Assembly: GCF_002575655.3 (NCBI RefSeq)
Contig: NC_053035.3
Location: 377,743,792 to 377,807,791 of the forward strand
Source: Aegilops tauschii subsp. strangulata
Lineage: Eukaryota; Streptophyta; Magnoliopsida; Poales; Poaceae
DNA length: 64,000 bases
Direction: 5' to 3'
The stretch's first letter is position 1. The number at the start of each line of letters is the position of its first letter. This document shows, piece after piece, positions 23,456 through 35,330 of this stretch. The notes beneath the pieces are model-generated. The model worked only from the letters and a program-made list of their open reading frames with translations. It had not been told where the DNA came from and made no database searches. The translations under genes and the position numbers were made by a program.

Positions 23456-25535
23456 ATGGAAACCGCTGCTCGTAGCATCAAGAGGTCGAGAGTGGCGCCA
23501 CCGGCGACGCCGCTTTCTGGTGGTGTGCTGGTCGTCGGAGGGAATGGAAGCGGCGACCGTGCTCCCTCCCGATCCGATGAGGAAGAAGAGGGATGTCGTG
23601 CGGACCGCATCAGCGATCTCGCCGACGGCGTCCTAGGTGAGATCATCTCTCGTCTTCCCATCAAGGATGGCATCCGTACTCGAATCCTCGCACGTCGCTG
23701 GCGTCCTTTGTGGCCCATCGCTCCTCTGAATCTCGACTGCCGCGAGATCTCTGACTCTCGTCCTTTTAATGATGGAGAAAAAGTTCATATCGAGACCATA
23801 TCTCATCTGTGCGCCTGCACCAAGGAGCGCGTTCGCGAATGCTATTCCGGAACGCGGCTCTGTCGAAATCCTGTTGTCAGTCTTCCGGAATCCATTCTGT
23901 CCGGCCATGCTGGCTCAGTTAGCCGCCTCTCTATTCCGGCGTGCTACCTATAGTGCAGGCCCTCCACCGTTGATGCCTGGCTCCGATCCTGGAAGTTGAA
24001 CAATATCCAGGTTCTTGAGTTCTACTACCTCTTCCCAGAATTTCTGACGCAAGAGGTAACTCTATTGGATCTATGCACTTCAACTACGTCCTCGACACCG
24101 GAGTCCGTGTTTCGGTTTTCCTCCTCTCTCCACACCCTCGGCTTTGCTCTTTGCCAAATACCAGACAATTACGTAGGCACGCTTAAGCTACCACTGGTGA
24201 AAAGACTCTCGCTTGTGGAGGTTGATATATCAGACGCGTCGCTGCAAAGCATAATCCACTCTAGTTGCCCTGCACTTGAGTCTCTCCTGCTTGTTTGTAA
24301 TAGAGGAGGTCGTCGCGTCACAATAAACTCATCTAAACTTGTAAGCATTGGCATTTTTTGTCCACACGGAGAACTCATTGTTGAGGATGCCCCTTCGCTT
24401 CGACGGTTGATTGTTGATTGTCTGGTTGATGACTGTTTGATAACCGTTGTCTCTGCACCTAAACTGGAGACGTTGGGTGAATTCGTGTTTGTGTCTCCCT
24501 CGACGTGTCTTGAGGTACTGACTTTCCTTAATACTGGAACAGAGCTGTACTTGTTCCGATGTTTGTTCTATTAATTTGATAGTCTATGTTCTATTCTTCA
24601 TGCAGAGTCAGGACTTGGAGGTAACGCGTCTGAACCGTATCCATGTCGTCTCACGTGTCTTGAAGTATTGAGTTTTTATGATACTTCCAGCTTAACTTTA
24701 TTTGTGAGGAAACAAGTTTTATTTCATCCAACCTTTATGCTATTAGTTTTGTGATCCATCTTCTGTTAATTTTCATCAAGGGTTTGAAGGCAGTCAGTCT
24801 AACAACAATGCGTCAATCTGTCAAGACCTTGCTTATCTACATGTATTATAAGGTGGACACCGTCGTTGAATTGCTGCAATGCTTTCCAAAACTGGAGAAC
24901 TTGTTTGTCGAGGTGATGATCTTCAGAAATTTGCATACTGTAGTACTTGTTCCTTTTTGAAATGCTTGTCTTAATTTTGACTGAAATTGATGCACCCGTA
25001 TCTACACATGATTTATTGTTGTATACATCCATATATGGACAAGTCTATGTCCAACTTCTTGTTACGGAGGTGGTAGAACTAATTGTTTCATTTGGTTTTT
25101 TGATGGTCTGTATCTCTTTTTATAGACGCTAAGTATTTTCAACCTATCATTTATATTTTAGGGATCGTTGATTTCTCATGGTGAAAAAACAAATGGCGTC
25201 GTAAGTACCGGCAGTTTCTCAAACATCACGACGTTTGTCTGAAGACAGTATCGCTGGAAGACTATGTTCGCTCTGGGAGTTACGCTGAATTTGCGATGTT
25301 CTTTGTTCTTAGTGCAAAGGATCTGGAGACCATGACCATTAAGTTTACCTCCCCTCCCGCAGAGTTCACGGGAGTATTTTACGAAAAGCAACAAAGGGTT
25401 CTGGATTGGAATAGAAGGGCTTCTAAACGTGCACATCTTAGATTATCATCAAGTTGCAGCCACGCGCGTCCGCATTTCAGAAAGAGGAGTGTTGAATACC
25501 TGGATTTGACGGTTCTGTTCAGGTGTGGATGCTGA
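23456..25535 (+). pseudogene. F-box/LRR/FBD gene, copy A
   Basis: The family encodes substrate-binding subunits of SCF ubiquitin ligases: an N-terminal F-box binds SKP1, and leucine-rich repeats and a C-terminal FBD domain bind targets. Three exons: 23456-24514, 24781-24912 (132 nt) and 25162-25535. The F-box is [20 protein letters not shown]; the FBD block is LKTVSLEDYV followed by an AEFAMFFVLSAKDLE segment. The start is the ATG at 23456, matching the ATG of copy C; upstream codons are leader. TAG at 23951-23953 (paralogues have CAG) cuts the protein after 165 codons, leaving the F-box without the repeats. About 100 bp around the exon 1 end is duplicated within intron 1 (24605-24740). Probably a recent pseudogene, or a source of a truncated F-box peptide. 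Confidence 0.85.
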
Positions 25536-27985
25536 AATCAGGCCTTGTGTTAGTTGTCCAGGTGTATGGAGTTATTTTTTGTTGCGTTCTTTTGAGCTTG
25601 GGTTTTATGTAAACTTTATCAGACAACCGTTGTAGTCTTTGCACTATGTGTAGGCTTGTCTGTTTTTGTGTTGCATGCAGTCATGAAGGAAATGTGTGGT
25701 TTTGCGGCTTTGTACGGGCCGAAGGACCATAAAATGCTGTGGCACCAAGGTTAAGAGACATAAAGTAGATTTAATTTTTCAGTGGAGAGATGTGCGCTGC
25801 ATGTGTAACCGTGCTGTGTTGTATGTACGACGGTGCCTGTCTTATATATGTACCTGTCATGCACACAATGCATGCACAACCGTGCCTGTGTTGCAGGTAG
25901 AGCGGTGCTTCTCGGATGTACCTGCCATACACACTGAGGAGCTGCAGTTGAGCCTTGCACTGATGGAGCTGCATTTGAGCCGCTGCACTGTTTCTGGTGC
26001 TCGTACTGTGGTTATAAAAAACGGCTTGTAAGTTTATTTGGTGCAGTTGTAGAAACAAAGCAAATGTAAGCATAACAGATTTTGCTTGTTTAGGTATTTT
26101 TATTACTCAGCTGGGAAAATATTATAAGGGCGATAGGTTTGTTTGTAAATGTTTGCAGCCCTTTCTTTATGAAGTTGGATGGTGTAACAATACAACCATG
26201 TGTCTCTGCTGCGACACAGGAGAGATGAAAAGAGCTGAAAGCATAGACAGCCACCACAACGGTCAACCAATGAACCAGACCTATTTTGCGAGGCGTTACG
26301 TAGTGCCTCTGGTGACCGCACAACCGAGTTTCTACTAAACAGCCCACACCGAAATGCGTCTTGAGGATTCTAGCCGTGACACTGCAGACTCACAACCATG
26401 CTTTTGGTTTTGTCCTGGCATCGTGATGTTCGTTCTCTGCTTGAATAACGTGCCTTCCACAGCCACCCTACTGTGCGCGTAGCAAAGGAGCAACGCCAGC
26501 TGATAAAGTGCTTTTTCTACTACTAAAAGTGTGGTCCTCGTTGCATGACTTCCATGCGTTTGACAGTGGCTCTTTGGTACAGAACCGTGGTTGTAGAGAG
26601 TTCTTGCCCGTGCTTTTAAGGACAGTGTCTCTCGGATCGGTCATTCATTCCCTCACAAAGTAAACAGTGAGGGTTCACATCTGAATCCAATTCTGTTATG
26701 TTTCTGCAGTAAACGCACGAACGTGACTCTGCCTAATACTCAAGAATGTCTCCATGGGCTTCTCGTCCGTGCCTCTCCGTCTAAACGAGTCGACGAAATC
26801 GTTCGGAAAACAGACACAAGGGAACATGACTCTATATAATACCACACGATGCCTTTGTGGATTTGACGCCCGTGTCTACGACCCTTATCACTGAAATACA
26901 GAAAGTCACAAACGCACATAACCGTGGCTGCAGAGACTTCAAGCCCATTTAGCTAATGAAATGTATGGTTTGCACAATAAACGAATGAACGTGACTCTGC
27001 CTAATACTAAAGTATGCCTCCATGGGCTGCTCGTCCGTGCCTCTCCGTCTGAACGAGTCGACTGAATCATTTGGAACACAAACACAAGTGAACATGACTC
27101 TATTTAATACCACACGATGCCTTTGTGGATATGACGCTCGTGGAGGTGACCCTAATGATTGAAACACTGAAACACAGAGAGTGCAAGGCCGTGCTTTTTA
27201 AAAACGCGCAACAGCGGTGACATCTGCAATTATGTCCCTGTACTGTGCCTAACTTTACCTCATGTGCATAACCGTGCTTGCGATGCGTGTCCAACCGTAT
27301 TTCATGTGCCTTCACGCGGTGCTTCTGTGATGCAAAGATTTCAAACACAACGGGTCACGGTTGTGTTTGCGTTTCTGTTTCACAAATGGATATAGTGCCT
27401 GGCAGTAGGTTCACGACGTTTGCTGTGAAAGAATTACGTTTTTACGTGCTACTGAAGCACGTGGAATCACGGGCGTGCCTGTGTGGCATGTAGAACAGTG
27501 CGCGTCGTATCACTTCATGGTCGTTGTGTGGTTCGTGGCAAACCGTGCGTTTGCCATGGTCGTGCCTGTGTGACAGGTAGAACAGTGCGTCTCGAATCAC
27601 TTTTCTATGAAGGCATGATCGTCTGTGTGTTTGTTGACAAACTGTGGTTCACTGAATCATTTGGAACACAAACACAAGCACAAGCGAACATGACTCTATA
27701 TAATACCACACGATGCCTTTGCGGATGTGACGCCCGTGCCTGTGACCCTTATCACTGAAACACAGAAAGTCACAAATGTACATAGCCGTGGTTGCAGAGA
27801 CTTGAAGCCCGTTTAGCTAATGAAATGTACGGCATGAGCAAAAGACCGTTTAGCCATAGACCGAAATACCGAGTTCGCTGTTGGCAAGGTTACAGATTGA
27901 GCAAAAAGGTACGGGTATTGTTTCACCACACCTACGTAAATTCCAATCCGGAAAGTGGCGGCAACATCTCACTCTAGCACTGTTT
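25536..27985. repeat. Spacer with duplicated flank and cgtgcct-rich repeats
   Basis: The segment 25990-26240 is a diverged copy of 19120-19330. 27240-27500 copies 19580-19800. 26960-27130 and 27640-27740 are near-identical to each other and to sequence at 31000-31150 and 35600-35760. No coding gene supported. Confidence 0.7.
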
Positions 27986-29934
27986 TTAGCACTTACAAGT
28001 GAATGGATCCTTTAAATCTAGGTGCTCAATGCATGCGTGCCTTAGATCCAAGTTCCCATGGTTGCAACTTGGCGACAACCTAAGGCAAGCATGTTTAGAA
28101 GCCTTTTTGTCCCACTAAAGCAAGTCTTGTTGCTGTTTGTAGAATTCTTCCGTGAAGTCTTCCTGAAGAAGAAACTTGATCCTCATAGTCTGCAGCTGTG
28201 CTGCGTTGAGAATGAAGAATGTCGCAAATTGAATGCTTTTCTTGCATTGAACATAGCTTTCCAGCGTTAGTGACTTCAAATGAACGTCATGATGGTGCTT
28301 GCAAGAATAGACGTTCGCAAGACTTTCTTCATTAGAGGCTATTTCCTGAATAAACATGAAGATTTAAAATGGTTAAGCTCCATCAAGAGTGATTGTGCTG
28401 GGAGAGCAAGTGAAGGAATAATTCTATAACCTCTGTTGTGATAAAAGCTCTTTTTTAGTTTTGTCCGGTCCATGACTATATACACCTTTGTCCATTACAT
28501 ACAAATGTAAGTGACGTTTTTTTGTTGAATGGAGTTCTACACCATGCATGGTATGTGTTTTACAATTTGTGTGAGAAGCATCACCTCGATATACAAGTTC
28601 TCCAAGCTTCGGAAGTGTTCCACCAAGGAAAAGACTGCGTGCAGGTCATAATCCATGCTGATAGACAACGTCTTGATAGAATGAACTGCTGTGGATGTGC
28701 TGACTGTCGGCAGACACTTCATGTAGAATAAAACATAATGTTAGTAGGGTAAAGGTTGAATTGCATGGAACTTGTTCGTACCAATGAATGGAGGTGAAAG
28801 TATTGTTGAAAGTCAGTACTTGAATAATTATATGGTCATTTGTGTCGCCGGATTCACAGAAAATATTAGATAATTTGCCCATGACCTGCAGTTTAGGTGC
28901 AGAGGTGATAACTATCTGCAACTTCTTGCAATCACCATCACAAAGCAACCGTTGAAGTGATGAGGCATCTTCTATAACAATTTTCCAATAGTAACCAGAA
29001 ATGCCGATGCTTATAAGGTTAGGTGAGTTTATTCTGATGCAATGGTGCCTGACTGTCCAACAAGCAGCAGAGACTCAAGTGTAGGAGAAGTAGAGCTGAT
29101 GATGCTTTGTAATGAGACGTCTGATACATCAACATCTACTAGCGAGAGTCTCCTGAGCAGTGGTAGTTTAAGCACCCATACATAATTGTCTGGTAACTTG
29201 CAAAGAGCAAAGGCGATGGTTTGGAGAGAGGAGGAAATCTGAGGGTTTAATGCCGGTGGTGATGGCATGAGCGAAGGGCATGACAATGGCCCTATGTCAT
29301 GTTGTCTCAAGCATGGTGGGAACAGGTAGTAAAATTCGAGCAACTGGAGATTGTTCAGTCTTGGGGATCGAAGCCAGTCGTCGACTGTGGAGTGCCTGCA
29401 GTGGAGGTAGGACGCCGGAATGCAGAGGCGGCGAACTGCGCTCTGACGCCCGAAGAGGATGGCCTCTGGAAGGTACGAATCATCATAGGAATTATCTTCA
29501 CCGACATGTTCTCCTCTAAAAAAAGTTCCAGTGTATGTTAGGCGGACGAGTTCCTCCTGTGTGGCGGAGTTCGCGGTGACCAACTCAAAATGTACTTGAT
29601 CTAGAGGGTTAAAAAGACGTGGGACAGGGATCTCACGGCAGTCCAGATTCAGAGGAGTGGTGCGGCAAACAGGGCGCCACCGACGTGCGAGGATTTGAGT
29701 GCAAACGCCTTCCTTAGTGGATAGACGGGAGATGACCTCACCGAGGATGGCGTCCGGGAGGTCGCTGATGCAGTCCGGACCAGACTGCTTTTCTTGATCC
29801 TCGGATCCAGTAGGCGCACCCTCGCCGCTTCCATCCGCTACCGCCAAACCACCAGAGGAAGGCATCGCCGGTGGCGCGAGCCTCGCCCTCTTGGTGCTCG
29901 AGGCACCGGAGTAGACCTCCATCTCCGTCTCCAT
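27986..29934 (-). pseudogene. F-box/LRR/FBD gene, copy B
   Basis: Minus-strand copy with the family's three-exon plan: exon 1 28820-29934 (ATG 29932-29934), exon 2 28585-28716 (132 nt) and exon 3 27986-28345. The F-box is [20 protein letters not shown]. Leucine-rich sequence follows, and the FBD part includes LKSLTLESYV. Exon 1 is 1115 nt, one short of a whole number of codons. The shift lies near 29040-29060, where the frame ends at 29029-29031 while paralogue-like sequence continues in another frame. TAG at 28115-28117, where other copies are open, cuts the FBD domain. The promoter is of the G-box/TATA/AAACCCTAG type, unlike copies A and C. Inactive by sequence. Confidence 0.85.
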
Positions 29935-30007
29935 TGCAGGGATCGCACTGCCTGCGAGCGCCGCTATATGTGGCGTGGATCTGGACAGTCCAAGAAAGAG
30001 GGTGTGG

Positions 30008-30240
30008 CTAGGGTTTCGAGACGCCGTCCGTTCACCTTAAATAGCCGGAGCTTGGCCTCGGGCGACGAGCCAGACCGGTGTCACCGGAGGAGTCGTCCGT
30101 CGGACCCTTGGGTTTCCGTAGCGGTGCCATGTGGCGTTCACACCCTAATACATGGAGATGCCCGTCGAAATGTTGGGTTTCCGCAATCAACGCACGAACG
30201 TGGCTCCGCGTAAAACACAAGCATGCCTCCATCGGCATCC
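30008..30240 (-). promoter_or_regulatory. Promoter of F-box copy B
   Basis: Minus strand: ctatttaag at 30036-30044 and aaaccctag at 30008-30016. The G-box position found in the sister promoters reads CATGTG here (about 30128), so the G-box core is lost. About 200 bp matches the promoter of coiled-coil copy 1. Confidence 0.6.
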
Positions 30241-31420
30241 CGACCGTGCCTGTCCTGGTAATATAGTCAACGGACGCATTTGGAACACAAAGAGACACCA
30301 AGGTGACTCTGGATAATTACATGTCATGTGTTTGTGAGTTTGACAACCGTGCCTGTGACCTGAAACACTGACACACAAAAAGTCGTCTTCGTGCGTAAAG
30401 GATCGGGATGCTACTAAACATATAAAGTCGCCTTTCGTGCATTTGAGTTAAAAATCATACAACGAAAACAATTGTAACAAGGACAGTCGCCCGATTCTAC
30501 TAGGTTTCCGTAATAAATGCACAAACGTGACTCCGGGTAGGAACAAACCATGCCTCCGTGGGCTGGACGTCCGTGCCTCTCCTTTTGACCGAGTCCACCG
30601 ACTCATTCAGAACACAATCAGAAAACCTTTGTGCGTGACTCTATATAATAGCACGCCATGCCTTTGAGGGCTGTATGCCCGTGCTTGTGACCCTTGACAC
30701 TGAAACACACATAGCCACGAACGTCGATGCCTTTATCAAGAAAGAAGCGTGACGCAACTCAGTACTGAACCGTGTCTGTATGGACTTCACGTCTATGCTT
30801 TTAAATACAAGGAAATGAGCTTTTAAAATCAGCGTCTCTCATATAGGCAATTCCGTGCCTTACATAGTAAACGCCCGTGGCTATGCGTAAGACAAAGGTT
30901 CAGTTCCATGGGCTAGACGGCCGTGCATCTCCGTCTGGTTGAGTCTCACAGGCGAGCATGACTCTATGTAATACCATCGACCATGCGCAATAAACGCATG
31001 ATTGTGACCCTGCCTAATACTAAAGTATGCCTCCATGGGCTTCTCGTCCGTGCCTCTCCATCTGAACGAGTCGTCTGAATCATTCGGAACACAAACACAA
31101 GCGAACATGACTCTATATAATACCACACGATGCCTTTGTGGATTTGACGCATGAGCCTGTGACCCTAATGACTGAAACACAGAGAGTCACGAACGTACAT
31201 AACCGTGGCTACAGAGAGTGCTAGCCCATGCCTTCGTGGGCATCACGTGCGTGCCTCTCTTTCCTACCGAGTCCGTGCCTTAGTGCCGTAAATAATTAAA
31301 GCACTGAGGGGCATGCCCGTGCCTGGTCTGCGTGTGCAACAGTGCATTTCGTACCTTGAAAGCCGTGGTTCTATTTAATGTTTCAAGCACCCATCTACCA
31401 TTGACTTGCTACGAGTAGTA
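30241..31420. repeat. cgtgcct-rich degenerate spacer
   Basis: Same repeat family. 30360-30720 is closely copied at 38020-38360, and 30960-31150 at 26960-27130. No gene seen. Confidence 0.7.
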
Positions 31421-31608
31421 CTTAACCCGGGCCCTCCTGTCAAAAAGAAAAAAAGGAAGAAGTAATTAATCTGGACCCCTCCGCTCCCCGTCGTGGGTAT
31501 TTAAGTCGTTTCGTGGATTGACAGGCTGTAGTCCATTTCTCCAGATCTACCGTGGACTCCAGATCCACGCCACATATAGCGGCGCTCGCAGGCGGCGCAA
31601 TCCCAGCA
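31421..31608 (+). promoter_or_regulatory. Promoter and leader of F-box copy C
   Basis: TATTTAAG at 31498-31505, with the same flanking sequence as the promoter of copy A. The leader then includes cgccacatatagcggcgctc, which is also found before copies B and F. Confidence 0.65.
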
Positions 31609-33442
31609 ATGGAGATGGAGATGGAGGTCTACTCCGGTGCCCCGAGCACCAAGAGGGTGAGGCTCGCGCCACCGGCGACGCCTTCCTCTGGTGGTTTGGC
31701 GGTAGCGGCTGGAAGCGGCAAGGGTGCACCTACTGGATCCGAGGATCAAGAAAAGCAGTCTGGTCCGGACCGCATCAGCGACCTCCCGGACGCCATCCTC
31801 GGTGAGGTCATCTCCTGTCTGTCCACTAAGGAAGGCGTTCACACTCAAATCCTCACACGTCGGTGGCGTCCTTTATGGCGCACCGCTCCTCTGAATCTCG
31901 ACTACAGTGAGATCCCTGTCGGTCGTCTTTTTAAGCCCCTAGAAACAGTTCATATCGACGTACTGTCCATGCTCCCCAGTAAGGATGTCATTCACATTAG
32001 ATATTTTGGAACTCGGTGTAGTTTTCAACCTGACGTTGATGGTTCGTGCCTTCCGGAAGCCATCCTCTCCGGTCATGGGGGCACAGTTCATCGTCTCTGC
32101 ATTCCGGCGTGCTACCTCCACTGCAGATCCTCTATAGTTGACGCCTGGCTTCGATCCCCAAGACCAAAGAATCTCCAGGTTCTCGAGTTCTATTACATGT
32201 ACCCACGTTTTGTGGGAAAAACCATCACACTACCACACAAAATCTCTTCGTCCGCGCCCTCACCACCGACTTCCACGCTGCTGTTTTCCTCCTCACTGCA
32301 CACCGTCACATTTGCTCTTTGCCAGATACCTGATAAGTATGCACGATCATTTAAACTTCCACTCCTCAAGAGGCTTTCGTTTTTGGAAGTTGATATATCA
32401 TACGTCTCACTGCAAAGCATAATCAGCCATGGTTGCCCTGCCCTCGAGTGGCTCCTGCTTGTTTGCAATAACTTGGACCACTGCATCGGAATAAACTCAG
32501 GCAAAGTTGAAGTCATCTGTATCCTTTGTGAGAATGGTGAACTCGTTGTTGAGGATGTGCCCTCACTTAAACGATTGATTCACGATATTCAGAGCCCGCA
32601 CTTGCAGATAACTGTCTTTTCTGCACCTAAGCTTGAGTGTTTGGGTAATTTTTATGAAGGATTTCCTGAATCCAAGATTATTTTTGGCTCTATAGTTATC
32701 GAGGTACTCACCTTTTGCACTATACTCTTTACTTGCATTCCTTGCAGTGCCGAAGTTTCATGTCACGCGACCTTTTATCCAGCTAATTTTATGATATGTG
32801 CTTGACGCAGGCTTGTCTGTAGTCAGCCTATCAATGGCGGTTCAATCTGTGAAGACCTTGCTTATCCACATGTCATTAAATCTGAACAAGGTTGTTGCCT
32901 TGATGCGATGCTTTCCTAGCCTAGAGAACCTGTTTATCGAGGTAATGATTTCCAGACACATTGAAAGCACATACAATGCATAGTGTACTATATTGGAGGC
33001 CTCTATCTCCCTTTGTAGTCCTCGAGTATTCTCACTCTTCATGCATTTTCAGGGAGGAGTATGCCGCGAGGAAGGTGTAACAAATAAGTGGCGCCACAAG
33101 CACCGGGTGTTTCTCAAACAGCATGACATTCGCCTGAAGACAGTAACGCTGGAAAAATATGTACACTGCAACAAAAACATTGAATTTGCAACGTTCTTTG
33201 TTCGGAACGCAAAGGAGTTAGAGACTATGAGGCTTAAGTTTCTCTCCCCCCCAGACAACATCACTGAAGGATTTTATGAACATCAAGAAGAGGTGCTTCA
33301 ATGGGGCAACAAGGCTTCTAGACGTGCTCGTATTATATTGTCAGGGTATTGTAGGCATATGAACTTGGATTTAAAAGTACACATCTGGACAAACCAGTGT
33401 CCAATCATGGATTTGCCGGATCCATTGACCTGTGGATGTTGA
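31609..33442 (+). CDS. F-box/LRR/FBD gene, copy C (exon 1 intact)
   Basis: Exon 1 (31609-32703, 365 codons) is fully open: an F-box at residues about 54-95 ([20 protein letters not shown]), then leucine-rich repeats. Exon 2 is 32811-32941 and exon 3 33053-33442, the latter encoding an FBD domain (LKTVTLEKYV, FATFFVRNAKELETMRLKF) and ending in TGA. As an SCF adaptor it would recruit a target to a ubiquitin ligase; the target is unknown. The start is the ATG at 31609. Oddity: exon 2 is 131 nt while it is 132 nt in copies A, B, F and G. A G is missing at the acceptor (gcag|gcttg instead of ag|ggttt), so with normal splicing the frame is lost and TAG follows after three codons. The likely product is an F-box/LRR protein of about 368 residues without FBD. 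Confidence 0.75.
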
Positions 33443-34036
33443 AAACGGTTATCCGGCTGTCAGAGATAGGTGTTGTTGCATGCTTTCCAGTTTAGACTTC
33501 CAGCTTGTACTTTATCCATTGTCTGTAAGGTTGTCAGGAACTTGTTTTTGTGCTCTTCAGCCGTGAAGCAACTCACAAGCTCAAAAAACTATCAAGTTTT
33601 CATGTTTTTGTGCACCGTCTGTATGTTTGGATTTCCTTTTGTGAATAGAGCGAGCGACTAAAATCATCTGGAACACGCAGTCACGTGTGATGTGACGGCC
33701 GTGCCTCTCCAAATAACTCGTTAGCTGAAGTATTTTACAATACAGAAGCGGGCGTGCCTCTTGTACCTGTAAGACTGTGCGTCTGTTGTCACTGCACGAC
33801 ACTTCTTTTGTGCATGTCCGTGACTCTGTGGTGAACATTTTGGGTGGAAACACGCTGCCCAGTCTAGAACATAGTGTCTTGTAGAACCATGACAGTGTTG
33901 TTTCTGCAAATCGAGACGTGCTTGTCGTGGAACCGTTGTGCATGTGCTTTGTTTAAAAGCATCACCATCCATCTTCTTCTACTCTGATCCAACTATTTGG
34001 CCATTAGAGCAAGAGCGAGATGGTGAGAGATCGGCC
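33443..34036. other. 3' flank of copy C and short spacer
   Basis: Likely 3' UTR to about 33650, then sequence matching 20430-20640 and 34980-35180 (aagactgtgcgtctgttgtc, gaaaccatgctgcac-type blocks). Confidence 0.5.
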
Positions 34037-34642
34037 ATGGAGGCGATTCAGGCGACCACCGTACGTCTTATTGAGGTGGTCAGGGAGAGCAACCCGCAGC
34101 CCAACGCGCTGCAGCGCCTCCAGGGGCTGCTGATGTCCGCCACGGCGCGTTCCTTCTTCGACGCTAGCTTTGCCGCCTGGCTCAAGGGTGCACTGGAAGA
34201 CTTCATCCACAAGTTCAGCTTCGCCAACAGCAAGGTGAAGGATCTGACTGCTCGCCTCCATTCCATGCGTCGCCTCCGTAAAGGCCGAACCTCCGCCTCG
34301 GCTTCCGTGACCCGGCTCGCCGGCCTCCATGGGAACGATCTCTTTCGCGCGCTGATGGCCCTGCAGCTCCCAGTCGGCACGCCGCCGGACGACCACCTGG
34401 AGGTCACTCTCGCCGCGCAGCGCCTCATCATGCATGATGACATCGACAAGTTCAGCCAGATCTACGGATAGATTGTTTACAAGGACACCTGCAACGCCGT
34501 CCACAAGTCGACCATGGCGGCCTACTTCGACCACAGGCAAACTTTGGCGAAGCTCGTTCAGGAGCACATCCACCTCGCTGACGCTGCCCCCACTTCTCGT
34601 CCAACCTCTGGACCATCAAGGGCACAAGCCCGGGCGCCTTGA
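34037..34642 (+). pseudogene. Unrecognised small helical protein, one in-frame stop
   Basis: ATG at 34037 (gccATGg context) opens an intronless frame rich in Ala, Leu and Arg, with a helical block (NALQRLQGLLMSATARSFFD) and a basic stretch (HSMRRLRKGRT). TAG at 34469-34471 interrupts it. The same frame then stays open for 56 codons to TGA 34640-34642 with similar composition, suggesting one ancestral protein of about 200 residues. I do not recognise the family. GC content is well above the flanks, as for many grass coding regions. Its 3' flank (34730-35330) is duplicated at 20190-20770, where the coding part is absent. Confidence 0.5.
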
Positions 34643-34729
34643 TTAGGTCCTTGCCTTGGCTCTCCGTTCATTTGCTGCAAGCCACATCCCACATGCTTGG
34701 AGGCAAGTTCTATATATTTATGCTATCTA

Positions 34730-35330
34730 CTACTACTTTTGAGTTTCCAGTGACCCAGTCGATCTATCATGATCATGACTTCTATTTATTGTGTGTGCTC
34801 TACTATAAATTTGACTCTAATATTGTATGTCTGTCGTTAATTTCCATTATTAATTAATACCATCGATCGTTTAGTATTACCAACTTAGTTTATCTCTTGT
34901 AGTCCACTTTTTATGCATCTCTCTATATGCGTGCGCATGTATAATCTGTTTCATTTGTGGTGATGTTAATCTACATGCCTCCTCGTGCCTCTTGTACCTG
35001 TAAGACTGTGCGTCTGTTATCACTGCGCGGCACTTCCTCTATGTATGTCCATGACCCTGTGGTGAACGTTTGGGTGGAAACATGCTGCACATCCTAGAAC
35101 ATAGCGTCCTGTAGAATCACGACAGTGCTGTTTCTGCAAATTGAGACGTGCTTGTCGTGGAACCACTGTGCTTGTGCTTTGTTTAAAAGCGTGTCGTCGC
35201 TATCTTTTAAATACAAGGAAATATAGATAGCCACGAACGTCTACGCCTTTTATATCGAATAATATACGTAAAATCAAGAAAGAAGGGTGACACAACTCAA
35301 TACAGAACCATGTCCGTAAGGAGTTCACGT
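34730..35330 (+). repeat. Segmental duplicate of 20190-20770
   Basis: Strong colinear similarity over about 600 bp, including ctactttgagtttccagtga-like, ttgtagtccactttttatgc, tatatgcgtgcgcatgtata and the cgtgcct block near the end. The copies lie about 14.5 kb apart in the same orientation. Confidence 0.8.
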
